DNA of 64,000 bases, taken from contig CAJJDP010000070.1 of the NCBI GenBank assembly GCA_905182995.1, positions 421,956-485,955 of the forward strand, read 5' to 3'. This DNA comes from Paramecium octaurelia. Taxonomy: Eukaryota > Ciliophora > Oligohymenophorea > Peniculida > Parameciidae. The notes beneath the pieces were generated by a model, which saw only the letters and a list, made by a program, of their open reading frames with translations, searched no databases and was not told the origin of the DNA. This document shows positions 1-10,165 of the stretch, one piece after another. The translations under genes were made by a program, and so were the position numbers. Each line of letters opens with the position of its first letter. Within the stretch, counting starts at the first letter, position 1.

Positions 1-1672
1 GTATTCAAAGTACTTCCGTATTTTTTCAGCCAAATGTTTATTTATCCCCTTAATTCTAATAAATTTTTTCAAGTTATTCATATCAGTTCTGATCTAAAAG
101 CTTTATCTACTCCATTCAGCATAGATTGAATTGATATTACCAATAGAGTAACCAAATACTCCCACTGCAGATAAAGCCATTCCAACGGCAAATACTCTTT
201 CTCTCAGATTCTAAGGAGTAATGTCACCATAACCAATGGTGGTCATTGTAATGATACTCCAATAAAAAGAATGCAAATATTGATTAAACCAGTATTCATC
301 TTCTATATTCTAGGCCTTGACCCAAGATACCTCATTGGGATTCCCAGTAGATCCTACTAGAAACCAGATGCAGGCTGAAAAATGAGCTGCTGCTAAAATT
401 GTGTACACTAATTTAACTATGTCCACTATGACAATTTAAATTGCTGTCAATTCTAATCTATCGAAAAGGGTTCTTGAAAATTTGGTTATTTAAAACACTT
501 TCAAAATTATAACTAGATCCAAGTATTCCAAATTAAATCTTAGACTTATGAAGTAGGGGATCACTACAAATATGTCAAAGAAGAATGCTATCATATTATT
601 GTAATCAATTTTACATGATCGCAAATAGTTTTTGGCAATCTGATATCGATTTTCAATCACTGCTCCCTTATAGTAATAGCAGGTATTGAATTTCAAAATG
701 ATTTCAAGCATAAATGAATAAGATGGTAAAACATCGAACATAATCTATCTGGCCTAATAAAAAACATCATTCGAGTGCTCATCGAATTTGAATGCAATTT
801 TGGCTGATACGTAAAGTACGTTAATATTCAAAATGGTGAGTATGTATATATTCCACCAAATTGAAGCCAAAGACTCAGGTCTCATTATTAATTTTTGATT
901 TCCACAGTAGATCTTCAGCATTTTTGTTCTACGTATTGGAACCAATATATTTTAATTCAGAAAGTGCTTTACTTTTTAAAATCCTGTTGGTTTCTAAAAT
1001 TAGATTAAATCCATACATGTTACTTCGTATTTAAAGAAATTTTTCAATAAGTAATATGAAAAGTCGGCTGACACATCGCCTATTATTTCAAAAACATTTT
1101 TGTTGATTAATTTAAAACTGGTAGCAAAGTTCGATTTTGTGATAAAACTTATGAATCTAAGAGTGATCATCAAAATCTCCAAGGATTTTGCTTTCCAAAT
1201 TTTATTGCTGAATCCGTGATGCTCATTAGAAATTTGACTTTCGATAAGGATTGGACTCTCCTCTTTGAGATTCATTACTGTTTTATTAGATTGAAAACTC
1301 GCATCTCTTAACCTAGGTCCTATATTACATGTGTAATTAGGTCTATAAAATATGATTCCAAGAAGAACGTACTTGTTTTTCTAGTCAAATAGAAGACTCA
1401 TAACACCCTTTTGATCATTTTGTTTTGATTATCGAAAATTCTAAATATCGTGTAGGATGACTTCCTGATCTTAATCGCAACTTTTCAAAAGAGATCTAAC
1501 TGAATGCACCTGATTTTCAGTATCCAATTTTTCTTCTGTTCTATATAATCTAGAGTATTACAAATATCTGAATTTAGATGATTACTTTTCATAATTATTA
1601 ATAAAAATAATAGTTTATCACCGAATGTATTTCATTAAAATTTCGAACATCTTTTTTCAGTTGATCAGCCAT
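1..1672 (-). CDS. Voltage/cyclic-nucleotide-type K+ channel, 3' end beyond window
   Basis: Six-transmembrane K+ channel of the EAG/CNG superfamily. One frame runs from about 1585 down to base 1 with no TGA. It shows an N-terminal cytoplasmic region, hydrophobic S1-S6 segments, and a canonical selectivity filter, TMTTIGYGDITPQN, near 215-245, followed by S6 (VGMALSAVGVFGYSIGNI) and the start of a C-linker. The cyclic-nucleotide-binding domain expected next lies outside the window. I chose the start MADQLKKDV at 1670-1672, joined by a 37-nt GT..AAG intron (1585-1621); this first exon is the least certain part. It is divergent from RPL13 with a 244-bp shared upstream region. A related channel, doubled, lies at 17706-21303. 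Confidence 0.85.
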
Positions 1673-1916
1673 TAGTTATCAATGAAAATGTATTGGAATG
1701 GGGAAGTGGAATTGGATGCACTACTTCTTATATTCTAATAATATTATTCAAAAATCTCAGGGAAATAAAAGTTTAATAATGATGTTATGAAACAATGACA
1801 TCTCCAATGGTTGTTATGATAAATAAGATTATTTGCAAACATCTTGGGATTAATAAATTTGAGAAATTTTAATGTGAGTTTAAAAATCTATATTTTTATT
1901 TAAATATAAATTCTGA

Positions 1917-2596
1917 ATGAAGCACAATCAACAACTTCCTAATGCTCACATGCGTAAACACTGGACAAGATTCGTGAAGACATACTACAATTAACCAGCT
2001 GCAAAAAGAAGAAGACAACAAAGAAGACAAGCAAATGCATTAAGTAATGATTTTGATGTGAATTTTAGGAGCTTCACCAAGACCTGTTGAATTACTTAGA
2101 CCAGTGGTGAGAGGACAAACAATTAAATATAATGGAGTGTAAAAATTAGGAAGAGGATTCTCATTGATTGAGCTCAAGGAAGCTGGACTCAATGCTTAAT
2201 TTGCAAGAACAGTAGGAATTGCTGTGGATCATAGACGCAGAAATAACAGCTAAGAGGAATTGGCTGCCAATGTTAAAAGAGTCAAAGCATACTTGTCTAA
2301 ATTAGTGCTCTTCCCAAGAGTAGCAGGCAAACCAAAGAACGGTGTTGTTAAAGATTCAGCAAACGATGTTGTTGCTTAACCTGTTACTTAAAATACTAAT
2401 CCTGAAGTATTAGTTTATATTTTATGACTTCTAGGTTATCACTTTCTAAAGAGCACCCAGAAGAGAGAAGGCTACAGTAATTTCCAAGGAGCTCAGAGCC
2501 AAGAACGTATATCGTAGACTTAGACAAGAATGGTACAATGCAAAATTCGTTGGAGTCAAGGAGAAGAGAAAGAATGCTAAGGAATAAAAGAAATGA
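1917..2596 (+). CDS. RPL13: 60S ribosomal protein eL13
   Basis: Structural protein of the large ribosomal subunit, 208 residues (family usually about 205-211). Seen in sequence: the N-terminus with HMRKHWTRFVKTYYNQPAAK, the diagnostic PRPVELLRPVVRGQTIKYN and GRGFSLIELKEAGL, and DHRRRNNSQEEL. Two introns, 2044-2068 (25 nt) and 2407-2434 (28 nt), both GTA..TAG, close the frame exactly. Five in-frame TAA/TAG codons fall where the family has Gln or a tolerant position, which helps fix the genetic code. Stop TGA at 2594-2596, only 44 bp before the next start. Confidence 0.97.
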
Positions 2597-2640
2597 ATAG
2601 TATAATACGTACATTTGGATATATTAAATATTATTAATAA

Positions 2641-5600
2641 ATGAATTTTCTTGAAAAAATCAGAAGTGGGATCTTGGCCATAAAGAAAATAGCAGAGAAC
2701 TAGGAAATACACTAAATTTGTGATCGCTTAATGGACACTCTTCGATTGCAGGACTACCCAAAATATTTGGATAGGATAGTGCTTCAAGATGTTCGTGTAT
2801 AGAATTTAATGATGTTAGATAGAGCATTTATAAAATTAATGCAATTTTCTAAAGAATCTTAAAAAAATCAATGAGAATGAACAGGTCTTTAATATTTTAT
2901 TGAAAAATGAGGAAGAAACTTATCGGCTAAATAAATGTGTATAGGAATTATAACAGAACAATGAGAATTTGATGAAATAAATTTACACCTATGAAAGAAT
3001 GCTGAACGTTTTGAATCAAAATTAGGACGATCAGATTTATCACTTAAATAAGATAAAGGTCTGGTAAGTATTACAAACTAATTTAGGAGTAGAGTATGGA
3101 AATTGTGCAGTTGAAAATGAAATTGTAAGACCAAGAAAATGTACTCTCGAATCCTTCGTAATTGAAGAAACAAATTAAATTATTAGAGAGCAAGAAGAAA
3201 TGATTGCATATTATTAATTTTATTATTAAATGATAATTGAAGTTAAAAGAAATGAGGATCTTTTAGTAATTTGTAGAATTTGCGAGAAAAAAGTATCAAT
3301 AACTTAATGACGCCTTAGTTAGATGCTCATCTCATTACAAATCATCTCACCAATTGCTAATAAATATATGAAACAAAGATGTTGTTATAAGAATTGAATT
3401 GTTAAATCCACTAATTAGCAGAATAGGCTTAAAACAAATTTCGTACAACCAACACTAAATATTAAATCCATAAGGCCAAGTAAACACGACAAAACCTTTA
3501 TGAAAACGGAAAGAGACAATCGGTTTCCCTCAATCAGCTCTAATTAGATGGCTCAATAAGTGATGGCACAGGATCAAAAACAAATAAGGCTTCCCATTAA
3601 AACACAGGGAAGTCTCATTTTGCACTCATCGGAGCCCAGAATAAAGCTAAGATGCATGCGGAATCGGATTAAATCGTAGAAATGCAAAATAAAGATTAAT
3701 CAATTTAAAATGGGTTATTTGATTAGAATCACGAAATTAATGTAAATTAAATTAAAGGGAAACAAAGGGCTAATTAGCAATACATTCATTCACCTTAAAG
3801 AGAAATTCTGTAAGGAAGTTCACCAAGTTCAAATGGTTTGGACAGTCCTGTCTCATTTGAGTAAGAAATACTGCAAATATTTAAATTAGTGATAATATTG
3901 ACATCCTGAAAGACTTGAGACAATAATTAAATTGCCTTAAGATTATAATCAATTATACTGAAGAGACAATCAAAATCAATAGTGGCACACAATCAATTTA
4001 ATTCGATCTTCAAACTCAAGTTAATTTGATGAACACCAAGGACTTTTCAGATAAAGAACTATAAGACATCGTTAAACTAGCTTTAAAGTTAATTGAAGTA
4101 ATTATCAATGTGATTACTATCCTTAGGAAAGAGTATAATACACTTAAAAAATATCAAGATTATAAAAATTGATATCAGAAGAAGATAAACAAGATAATAT
4201 CAATTCTCCTTTGGGATTTAAATAAAATACAGAAGGTTTCTGCAGTAGATCTCCTAAAAGAAGCCCAATCTTATAGAATTGTGAGAAATCGAAGTGGCTA
4301 AATAAATAAAATGTATTCTTCAATTATGATAAGAATAACATTATTCAAGAGAGCTCTTTTAAAAAAAGTTCAAGTGATTTTGGAGATGAAGAAAACAATT
4401 CATAAACTGACGAAAGTGTGGAAATAAAAAAACTCAATAGAAACAGTTCAGAAGAATCATTGGAAATGGATAATTCATCTCAAAAATCTAAAAATAATAT
4501 CATCTCATTTAAGGCATTAAACTTGGATGATTAAGTGGAAGAGAAGGATTTCGAAAATGCCGAAGAGAAGGATAAAGGATATTATAGTGATGGTGATATC
4601 AAAGTAATGAAGATAGCTAAAAATAAATAATTGTAATATTATAAAAATAGAGTTTTTTAGGTTAAATGTAACATTATAAGACTTTGAATTTATATCAGTG
4701 TTAGGAGTAGGGGGTTTTGGAGCAGTTTGGTTGGTAAGCAAGAAAAAAACTAAGGATTATTATGCAATGAAGGTAATAGATTGTCGTAATAAAAACATGA
4801 GTGAAATCTAAAATTTAAGAGCAGAGAAAAATGTCTTCGAAATATTAGAAGGTGACTTTGTAGTCAAAGCTTTCTATTCCTTTATCTAAGATCAATGTTT
4901 ATTATTTTTATTAGAATATATGATGGGTGGGGACATTAGTTAAGTGCTGTTTTAATATGGTAGATTGTCGGAATAGGTTGCAAAATTCTATTTAGCAGAA
5001 TTGCTTTTGGCCATTGAGTCATTGCATAAGAAAGGAATTATTCATAGAGATCTTAAACCTTAAAATATTTTACTTGACTCTTAAGGTCATATTAAATTGG
5101 CTGATTTTGGATTATCTGAGATAGCTTTAGTGCAAAAGATAAAAGATGGGAAGGATGGAATTAATTTATCAATTGATCCTGAAGCGCTACCATAGAATGT
5201 TTCTAAAAGATAGATCAAAATCAAATGCAATTTAGAATTTCATATGCATAATTATCCCAGCAAGAACAGTGTTTAAGATAAATCATCTTCAGGAAAAAGA
5301 TAAAACAGAATAATAGGAACACCAGATTATATTCCACCCGAAGTTATTAGTGGGTAGTCGATATCTAATTTTTCAATAGATTGGTGGGCTTTTGGAGTAA
5401 TAATGTATGAGTTTTTGGTTGGTATACCTCCATTCAATGACAAAAGTATCCCCAAAGTATTCGAAAATATAACAATGAGGGCAATTGAATGGCCAGAAAT
5501 TGGAGATGGTGAAGACATGATTTCAACTAATGCTTATAATTTAATCAACAAATTATTAGAGCCTAATTATCACATCAGATTGGGTCATTAAGGAATAGAA

Positions 5601-5900
5601 GAAATTAAGAAGGATCCTTTTTTTAAAGACATAGATTGGGTTAATATAAGAAATCTGGAAGCTCCAATGATTCCTATTCGAGATCTAGAACATTTAGAAG
5701 AAGAGCAATGCAATCTACTGCAAAAATAAAATGAAGAGAATAAAATGAAGGATAGACTACGATCAGTTTAGTATTCACATGATGGAAAATTCGATGAGGT
5801 TGCAAATCTTACAAGATTCGATCTTCTGGCTAAATTAAGTGAGTAGGATGCAGAGAATGTTATCAAAAAACAATCAAATCAACAGTTTCATGGAAAATGA
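2641..5900 (+). CDS. AGC protein kinase, MAST/Rim15/IRE-like, with long coiled-coil N-terminus
   Basis: Serine/threonine kinase of about 1018 residues. Residues 1 to about 190 are helical/coiled coil, about 190-600 are low-complexity and charged, and the kinase domain begins near residue 615 (DFEFISVLGVGGFGAVWLV). Visible: the VAIK-type lysine in YYAMKVI, HRDLKPQNILL, ADFGLSE, then about 75 residues before GTPDYIPPEV, and DWWAFGVIMYEFLVGIPPF. The C-lobe pattern RLGHQGIEEIKKDPFF.DIDW and the long activation-segment insertion are typical of MAST, Rim15 and Greatwall kinases. Seven introns (2791-2818, 3068-3092, 3158-3186, 3242-3276, 3861-3889, 4098-4126, 4633-4660) give a spliced length divisible by three. 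The 35-nt fourth intron starts with GTT and is the weakest junction. Confidence 0.88.
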
Positions 5901-6428
5901 AAATTCTATTGATCAAATAATCTTCTAATGTATAATCATACTTAAGAGATAAATAATATTATAATAAAACATATTAAAATTTTTATAGTTTATAAAGGTG
6001 AAATTGATGATATATCTGTTTAGATAAAATCAACATACAAATTTTAAGAAATCTAATTTACTTCCTAAGTATTTTTACTATTAAAAATATTGATATATAT
6101 TCTTAATTTATACAATTAATTCAAGCTAGTTCAAAAGGTAGAAGTTTTAAATTAAATAACTAGAACATGATGTAAGACTCATGAATTATACTATTATAAT
6201 TAAATAATAAGCTATTTATAAATGTAATATATTCTAATCTTCTTAATCATCCTTTTTGATTGTAGGTAACTAATTGCAATTAAACTTTGAATAATTAGTA
6301 CTTCACCTCTATCTTCCACTTCTATTATCTAAAATTACAAAAAGAATAACAATTAATCGATGCAGAAATTAAGAAAATAACACAATTTAATGTATAATGT
6401 ATAATGTATAATGTACGTTTTTCTTTCA
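5901..6428. other. Intergenic, AT-rich
   Basis: Convergent spacer between the kinase stop and the P2 stop. Strongly AT-rich with a short TGTATAATGTATAATG-type tandem repeat near 6390-6412. I see no supported coding frame, RNA gene or inverted repeat here. Confidence 0.5.
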
Positions 6429-6811
6429 TCAATCGAATAAGCCACCCATGTCGACGTCTTCTTCAGGTTCTGGAGCCTTCTCAACTGGCTTTTCTTCAGC
6501 CTTTTTAGCTGGTTGTGCTTGAGCAGCAACTGGAGCTGCTTTTGATGCTAATACATTATAATCCCTTTATTTTACATCCTCCTCCTAAGGAAAGTGTTCC
6601 CACTTTCTTCAATCCTTCTGCTATAACTTCTTATAATGTCTTTCCTTTCAAAGAATCTACTAAGGTCTTAATTTCAGCATCTGATCCTGTTACACCAACT
6701 TCAGCCAATAGTCCCTTTACGTCAGCCTCACCTAAGTGTTTAACCAATTATCATACTGGGATTAGCTTTTCCGCCTAAAGTCAACAAAGCATATGCAGCA
6801 ACGTATTACAT
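6429..6811 (-). CDS. RPLP2: 60S acidic ribosomal protein P2
   Basis: Stalk protein of the large subunit that recruits translation GTPases, 109 residues (family about 105-115). The N-terminus MQYVAAYALLTLGGKANPS matches the P2 dimerisation domain, followed by KTLQEVIAEGLKKVG, an Ala/Lys/Glu hinge, and the conserved acidic tail ending EEDVDMGGLFD. P2 rather than P1 is chosen from the MxYVAAYxLLxLGG start. Two introns, 6548-6575 (28 nt) and 6732-6756 (25 nt), close the frame exactly. Confidence 0.96.
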
Positions 6812-7290
6812 TGAATTTTATTTTAAAATTTATTTCAAATCCCATAAAACCTTAATAAACTCTAAATTTCATAAAAATTCTGTTTGAAATGAAATCTACC
6901 CTTTATTGTATGTATGCCTAGAATATCCAAAGAACGAGTGTGATATCAAAGGATTAGATAGTGAATCAAAAAAACAATTAAAATAATAAATAGTATTTTA
7001 ATTGTTTTATTGAAATAAATTTCAATATATATTCCCTTTTTATTATGATAAGCCCATAAAAAACAGACACCAGTCAGATGTCTGCTGATTGAGTTGCTAG
7101 ATAGAAAAGTTTAAATACAATGAGGATGAGGAATGAAGAAATGATTTTTCTTAGATGATTTAATTGCTATCTTTAACATTTTAATTTAAAACTAAGCAAT
7201 CTCTTAAATTCTTCTTATATACATAAGGTTATAATGAAAATGATATTAAATAAAGTATTTCGATAAAATAGAATAGCGTTTCCTTTTAAA
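6812..7290. other. Intergenic
   Basis: AT-rich spacer upstream of the P2 start and downstream of the small minus-strand gene. The right end (from 7252) is already inside the duplicated block. No gene seen. Confidence 0.4.
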
Positions 7291-7625
7291 TCAAAGAACT
7301 TTTAATGAAGAGTGTAGGTTGATGTTTTAAGATGTAATGAGAAATGTAAGTGTTTTTGTGATCTTTTTAAAATCTTTGTCTACTATCGAAATTATTTTGA
7401 TCAAAACGTAGTCCTTAGTAAGTACCAGTATTTCAATTTATAAACTTGAAGTTTGAGTCCGTTCTTTTAAATTCTATCCTCATTTAGATAACCAAAAAAA
7501 TTAACCCCATAGTTGAATATAATAAAGGAGGTATTTAGCACAAGTCTCTTTTCTTTATTAGAACTGAAGATTTAGATTAATTAGATAAATTAACATTAAT
7601 TATATAATTAATGGGAATTTAACAT
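7291..7625 (-). CDS. Small unknown protein, about 100 residues
   Basis: Not recognised. With one 32-nt intron (GTTAA..GATAG, about 7460-7491) the frame runs from MLNSHQLYN at 7625 to TGA at 7291 and closes to 101 codons. The second half (EILVLTKDYVLIKIISIVDK, then FKKITKTLTFLITS) looks like alternating beta strands of a real fold rather than random AT-rich sequence. Divergent from the next gene with 156 bp between starts. An intron beginning GTTA is unusual here, so the model is moderate. Confidence 0.45.
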
Positions 7626-7781
7626 ACTTGTTGTATGAGAGAGTGTTCGAACAGAGAATAGAATCCAGATTCTGAAGTGCAGGTGATCTAGAATTAATAG
7701 AATTTTAATATAAAACGATAGTTATCAATTGAAAACTAGACTTTAAAGACAACATAGAAAGGAACAATTTAAATAAGTGAA

Positions 7782-8353
7782 ATGGATAACACATTTGAAA
7801 TGCTGGAGGAGAATTAATCGAGTAATTTGGAAAACAACCCAGTACCAGCATTTGTCTAAAATAAATAATTTCATTAATTCATGGTTCCAAAGAGAGAAAA
7901 TCGATTTATGTAAGACATCGAGTGTGAAGTGAGAGAAAGAATTAAGCAAATGTAATTGTTTCTATAAAGTTTAGGTATATTAAGGACAAATTCGAAGCTT
8001 TATAATCACATTATTCTGAATTAAATCGTGAATAAAATCCATCAAAATCTAATGAGTGTTCCTTCAAAGTTCCTATTTATAATGAAACTAATAGTAACTT
8101 AAACTTTCCCTTGAATTCAAGTCTAGGCATTGAAAAATTGTAAAGCACACAATTAGAATGCATTACAGTTCCACACAAGGAGATGAGAGGAATATTAAAA
8201 TGTGATTCGTCTTAAAAATATTCTTAATCTGCAGATGCAAAAACTGAGAAAGCAATCAGTAATAAAAAAAGGGTTCACTTCTCCTAGGATACAAAATTCA
8301 AGACTTAAGATGCAACCCATATGTATAAATGGAGAAACTTAAGAAATATATGA
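7782..8353 (+). CDS. Candidate protein phosphatase-1 regulatory protein (SILK + RVxF motifs)
   Basis: Hydrophilic protein of 182 residues, starting MDNTFEMLEEN, with one 23-nt intron (7952-7974); the frame closes exactly to TGA 8351-8353. Near residue 130 it has GILK (in MRGILKCD), and about 30 residues later RVHF (in KKRVHFSQD). These match the SILK ([GS]IL[RK]) and RVxF docking motifs of PP1 regulators, in the order and rough spacing seen in inhibitor-2. I do not see the inhibitor-2 HYNE helix, so it is not a plain inhibitor-2 orthologue. The function is inferred from motifs only. Confidence 0.6.
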
Positions 8354-8662
8354 GTTATTTAATTTATTCTCAAACGTATAACCATTTATGTATCAAATTA
8401 AAACTTAGCAAACACTGATTTAAGTTAACTAGTAGGATCAAACTCATAAAGAGTGATGAATGCAAGTCTCCTGTTTATAGGTTTCTTGAGTTAGTAAAAT
8501 GCAATTTGAGTAAAAAATAGTGGAGTCGAGAATTGTGTTCAAAGTTGGGAACTTATTTGACTGAGTTTTGAGAGAAGATGAAAAAAGGGCACTAATTCGA
8601 TTGAGCAAGTGAAATTGATGATTAAGGGGTTGTGGTTATTTTGGAATAATATGATTTTCTAT

Positions 8663-8663
8663 N
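8663..8663. other. Single N at assembly joint
   Basis: The only ambiguous base in the window, placed exactly between the two identical 1411-bp copies. Confidence 0.98.
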
Positions 8664-8702
8664 AAAGTATTTCGATAAAATAGAATAGCGTTTCCTTTTA
8701 AA

Positions 8703-9037
8703 TCAAAGAACTTTTAATGAAGAGTGTAGGTTGATGTTTTAAGATGTAATGAGAAATGTAAGTGTTTTTGTGATCTTTTTAAAATCTTTGTCTACTATCG
8801 AAATTATTTTGATCAAAACGTAGTCCTTAGTAAGTACCAGTATTTCAATTTATAAACTTGAAGTTTGAGTCCGTTCTTTTAAATTCTATCCTCATTTAGA
8901 TAACCAAAAAAATTAACCCCATAGTTGAATATAATAAAGGAGGTATTTAGCACAAGTCTCTTTTCTTTATTAGAACTGAAGATTTAGATTAATTAGATAA
9001 ATTAACATTAATTATATAATTAATGGGAATTTAACAT
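8703..9037 (-). CDS. Small unknown protein (duplicate copy)
   Basis: Exact second copy of the gene at 7291-7625, in the duplicated block. Probably the same chromosomal gene counted twice. Confidence 0.4.
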
Positions 9038-9193
9038 ACTTGTTGTATGAGAGAGTGTTCGAACAGAGAATAGAATCCAGATTCTGAAGTGCAGGTGATC
9101 TAGAATTAATAGAATTTTAATATAAAACGATAGTTATCAATTGAAAACTAGACTTTAAAGACAACATAGAAAGGAACAATTTAAATAAGTGAA

Positions 9194-9765
9194 ATGGATA
9201 ACACATTTGAAATGCTGGAGGAGAATTAATCGAGTAATTTGGAAAACAACCCAGTACCAGCATTTGTCTAAAATAAATAATTTCATTAATTCATGGTTCC
9301 AAAGAGAGAAAATCGATTTATGTAAGACATCGAGTGTGAAGTGAGAGAAAGAATTAAGCAAATGTAATTGTTTCTATAAAGTTTAGGTATATTAAGGACA
9401 AATTCGAAGCTTTATAATCACATTATTCTGAATTAAATCGTGAATAAAATCCATCAAAATCTAATGAGTGTTCCTTCAAAGTTCCTATTTATAATGAAAC
9501 TAATAGTAACTTAAACTTTCCCTTGAATTCAAGTCTAGGCATTGAAAAATTGTAAAGCACACAATTAGAATGCATTACAGTTCCACACAAGGAGATGAGA
9601 GGAATATTAAAATGTGATTCGTCTTAAAAATATTCTTAATCTGCAGATGCAAAAACTGAGAAAGCAATCAGTAATAAAAAAAGGGTTCACTTCTCCTAGG
9701 ATACAAAATTCAAGACTTAAGATGCAACCCATATGTATAAATGGAGAAACTTAAGAAATATATGA
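9194..9765 (+). CDS. Candidate PP1 regulatory protein (duplicate copy)
   Basis: Exact copy of the gene at 7782-8353 (intron 9364-9386) in the second copy of the duplicated block. Most likely an assembly duplicate. Confidence 0.5.
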
Positions 9766-10165
9766 GTTATTTAATTTATTCTCAAACGTATAACCATTTA
9801 TGTATCAAATTAAAACTTAGCAAACACTGATTTAAGTTAACTAGTAGGATCAAACTCATAAAGAGTGATGAATGCAAGTCTCCTGTTTATAGGTTTCTTG
9901 AGTTAGTAAAATGCAATTTGAGTAAAAAATAGTGGAGTCGAGAATTGTGTTCAAAGTTGGGAACTTATTTGACTGAGTTTTGAGAGAAGATGAAAAAAGG
10001 GCACTAATTCGATTGAGCAAGTGAAATTGATGATTAAGGGGTTGTGGTTATTTTGGAATAATATGATTTTCTATTTAAATAAGAATTTATCAGTAATATA
10101 GAAAGAGTTGATTAATAATGATTTAAGTGATTTCTAGAAATAAATATCTTTAAATAATATTTTAA
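9766..10165. other. Spacer with a broken coding-like stretch
   Basis: Between the PP1-like gene and UBA1. On the plus strand a frame reads KLTSRIKLIKSDECKSPVYR and continues protein-like for about 90 codons, but it holds two TGA codons (in LTEF-TGA-EKMKK and HQFD-TGA-ASEI) with no intron-like sequence to remove them and no good ATG. The left part is in the duplicated block. Could be a gene remnant or chance; a minus-strand frame is also open here. Confidence 0.3.

Larger units (their letters stand above)
7252..8662. repeat. First copy of a 1411-bp direct duplication
   Basis: Bases 7252-8662 recur at 8664-10074 with a constant offset of 1412, and I found no mismatch on line-by-line comparison. 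A single N at 8663 separates the two copies. It holds one complete small minus-strand gene, one complete plus-strand gene and flanking spacer. Perfect identity with a lone N at the joint is what an assembler leaves when two overlapping contig ends are placed side by side instead of merged. Confidence 0.95.
8664..10074. repeat. Second copy of the 1411-bp direct duplication
   Basis: Same sequence as 7252-8662. Only this copy continues into unique sequence on the right (10075 onward, toward UBA1), and only the first copy continues into unique sequence on the left, as expected if there is one true copy in the chromosome. Confidence 0.95.

Noticed and set aside
2446-2712. Minus-strand ORFs over RPL13 and the kinase start.
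   Set aside because: Shadows of the plus-strand RPL13 exon, which is beyond doubt.
3186-3245. A possible retained internal eliminated sequence in the kinase gene, because two TGAs lie in one frame.
   Set aside because: No TA-flanked segment with a TAYAG-type end covers both TGAs; two introns (3158-3186 and 3242-3276) solve the frame.
7743-7949. Minus-strand 68-codon ORF, repeated at 9155-9361.
   Set aside because: Antisense to the PP1-like gene, whose plus-strand frame closes with an intron and carries motifs; the repeat only reflects the duplicated block.
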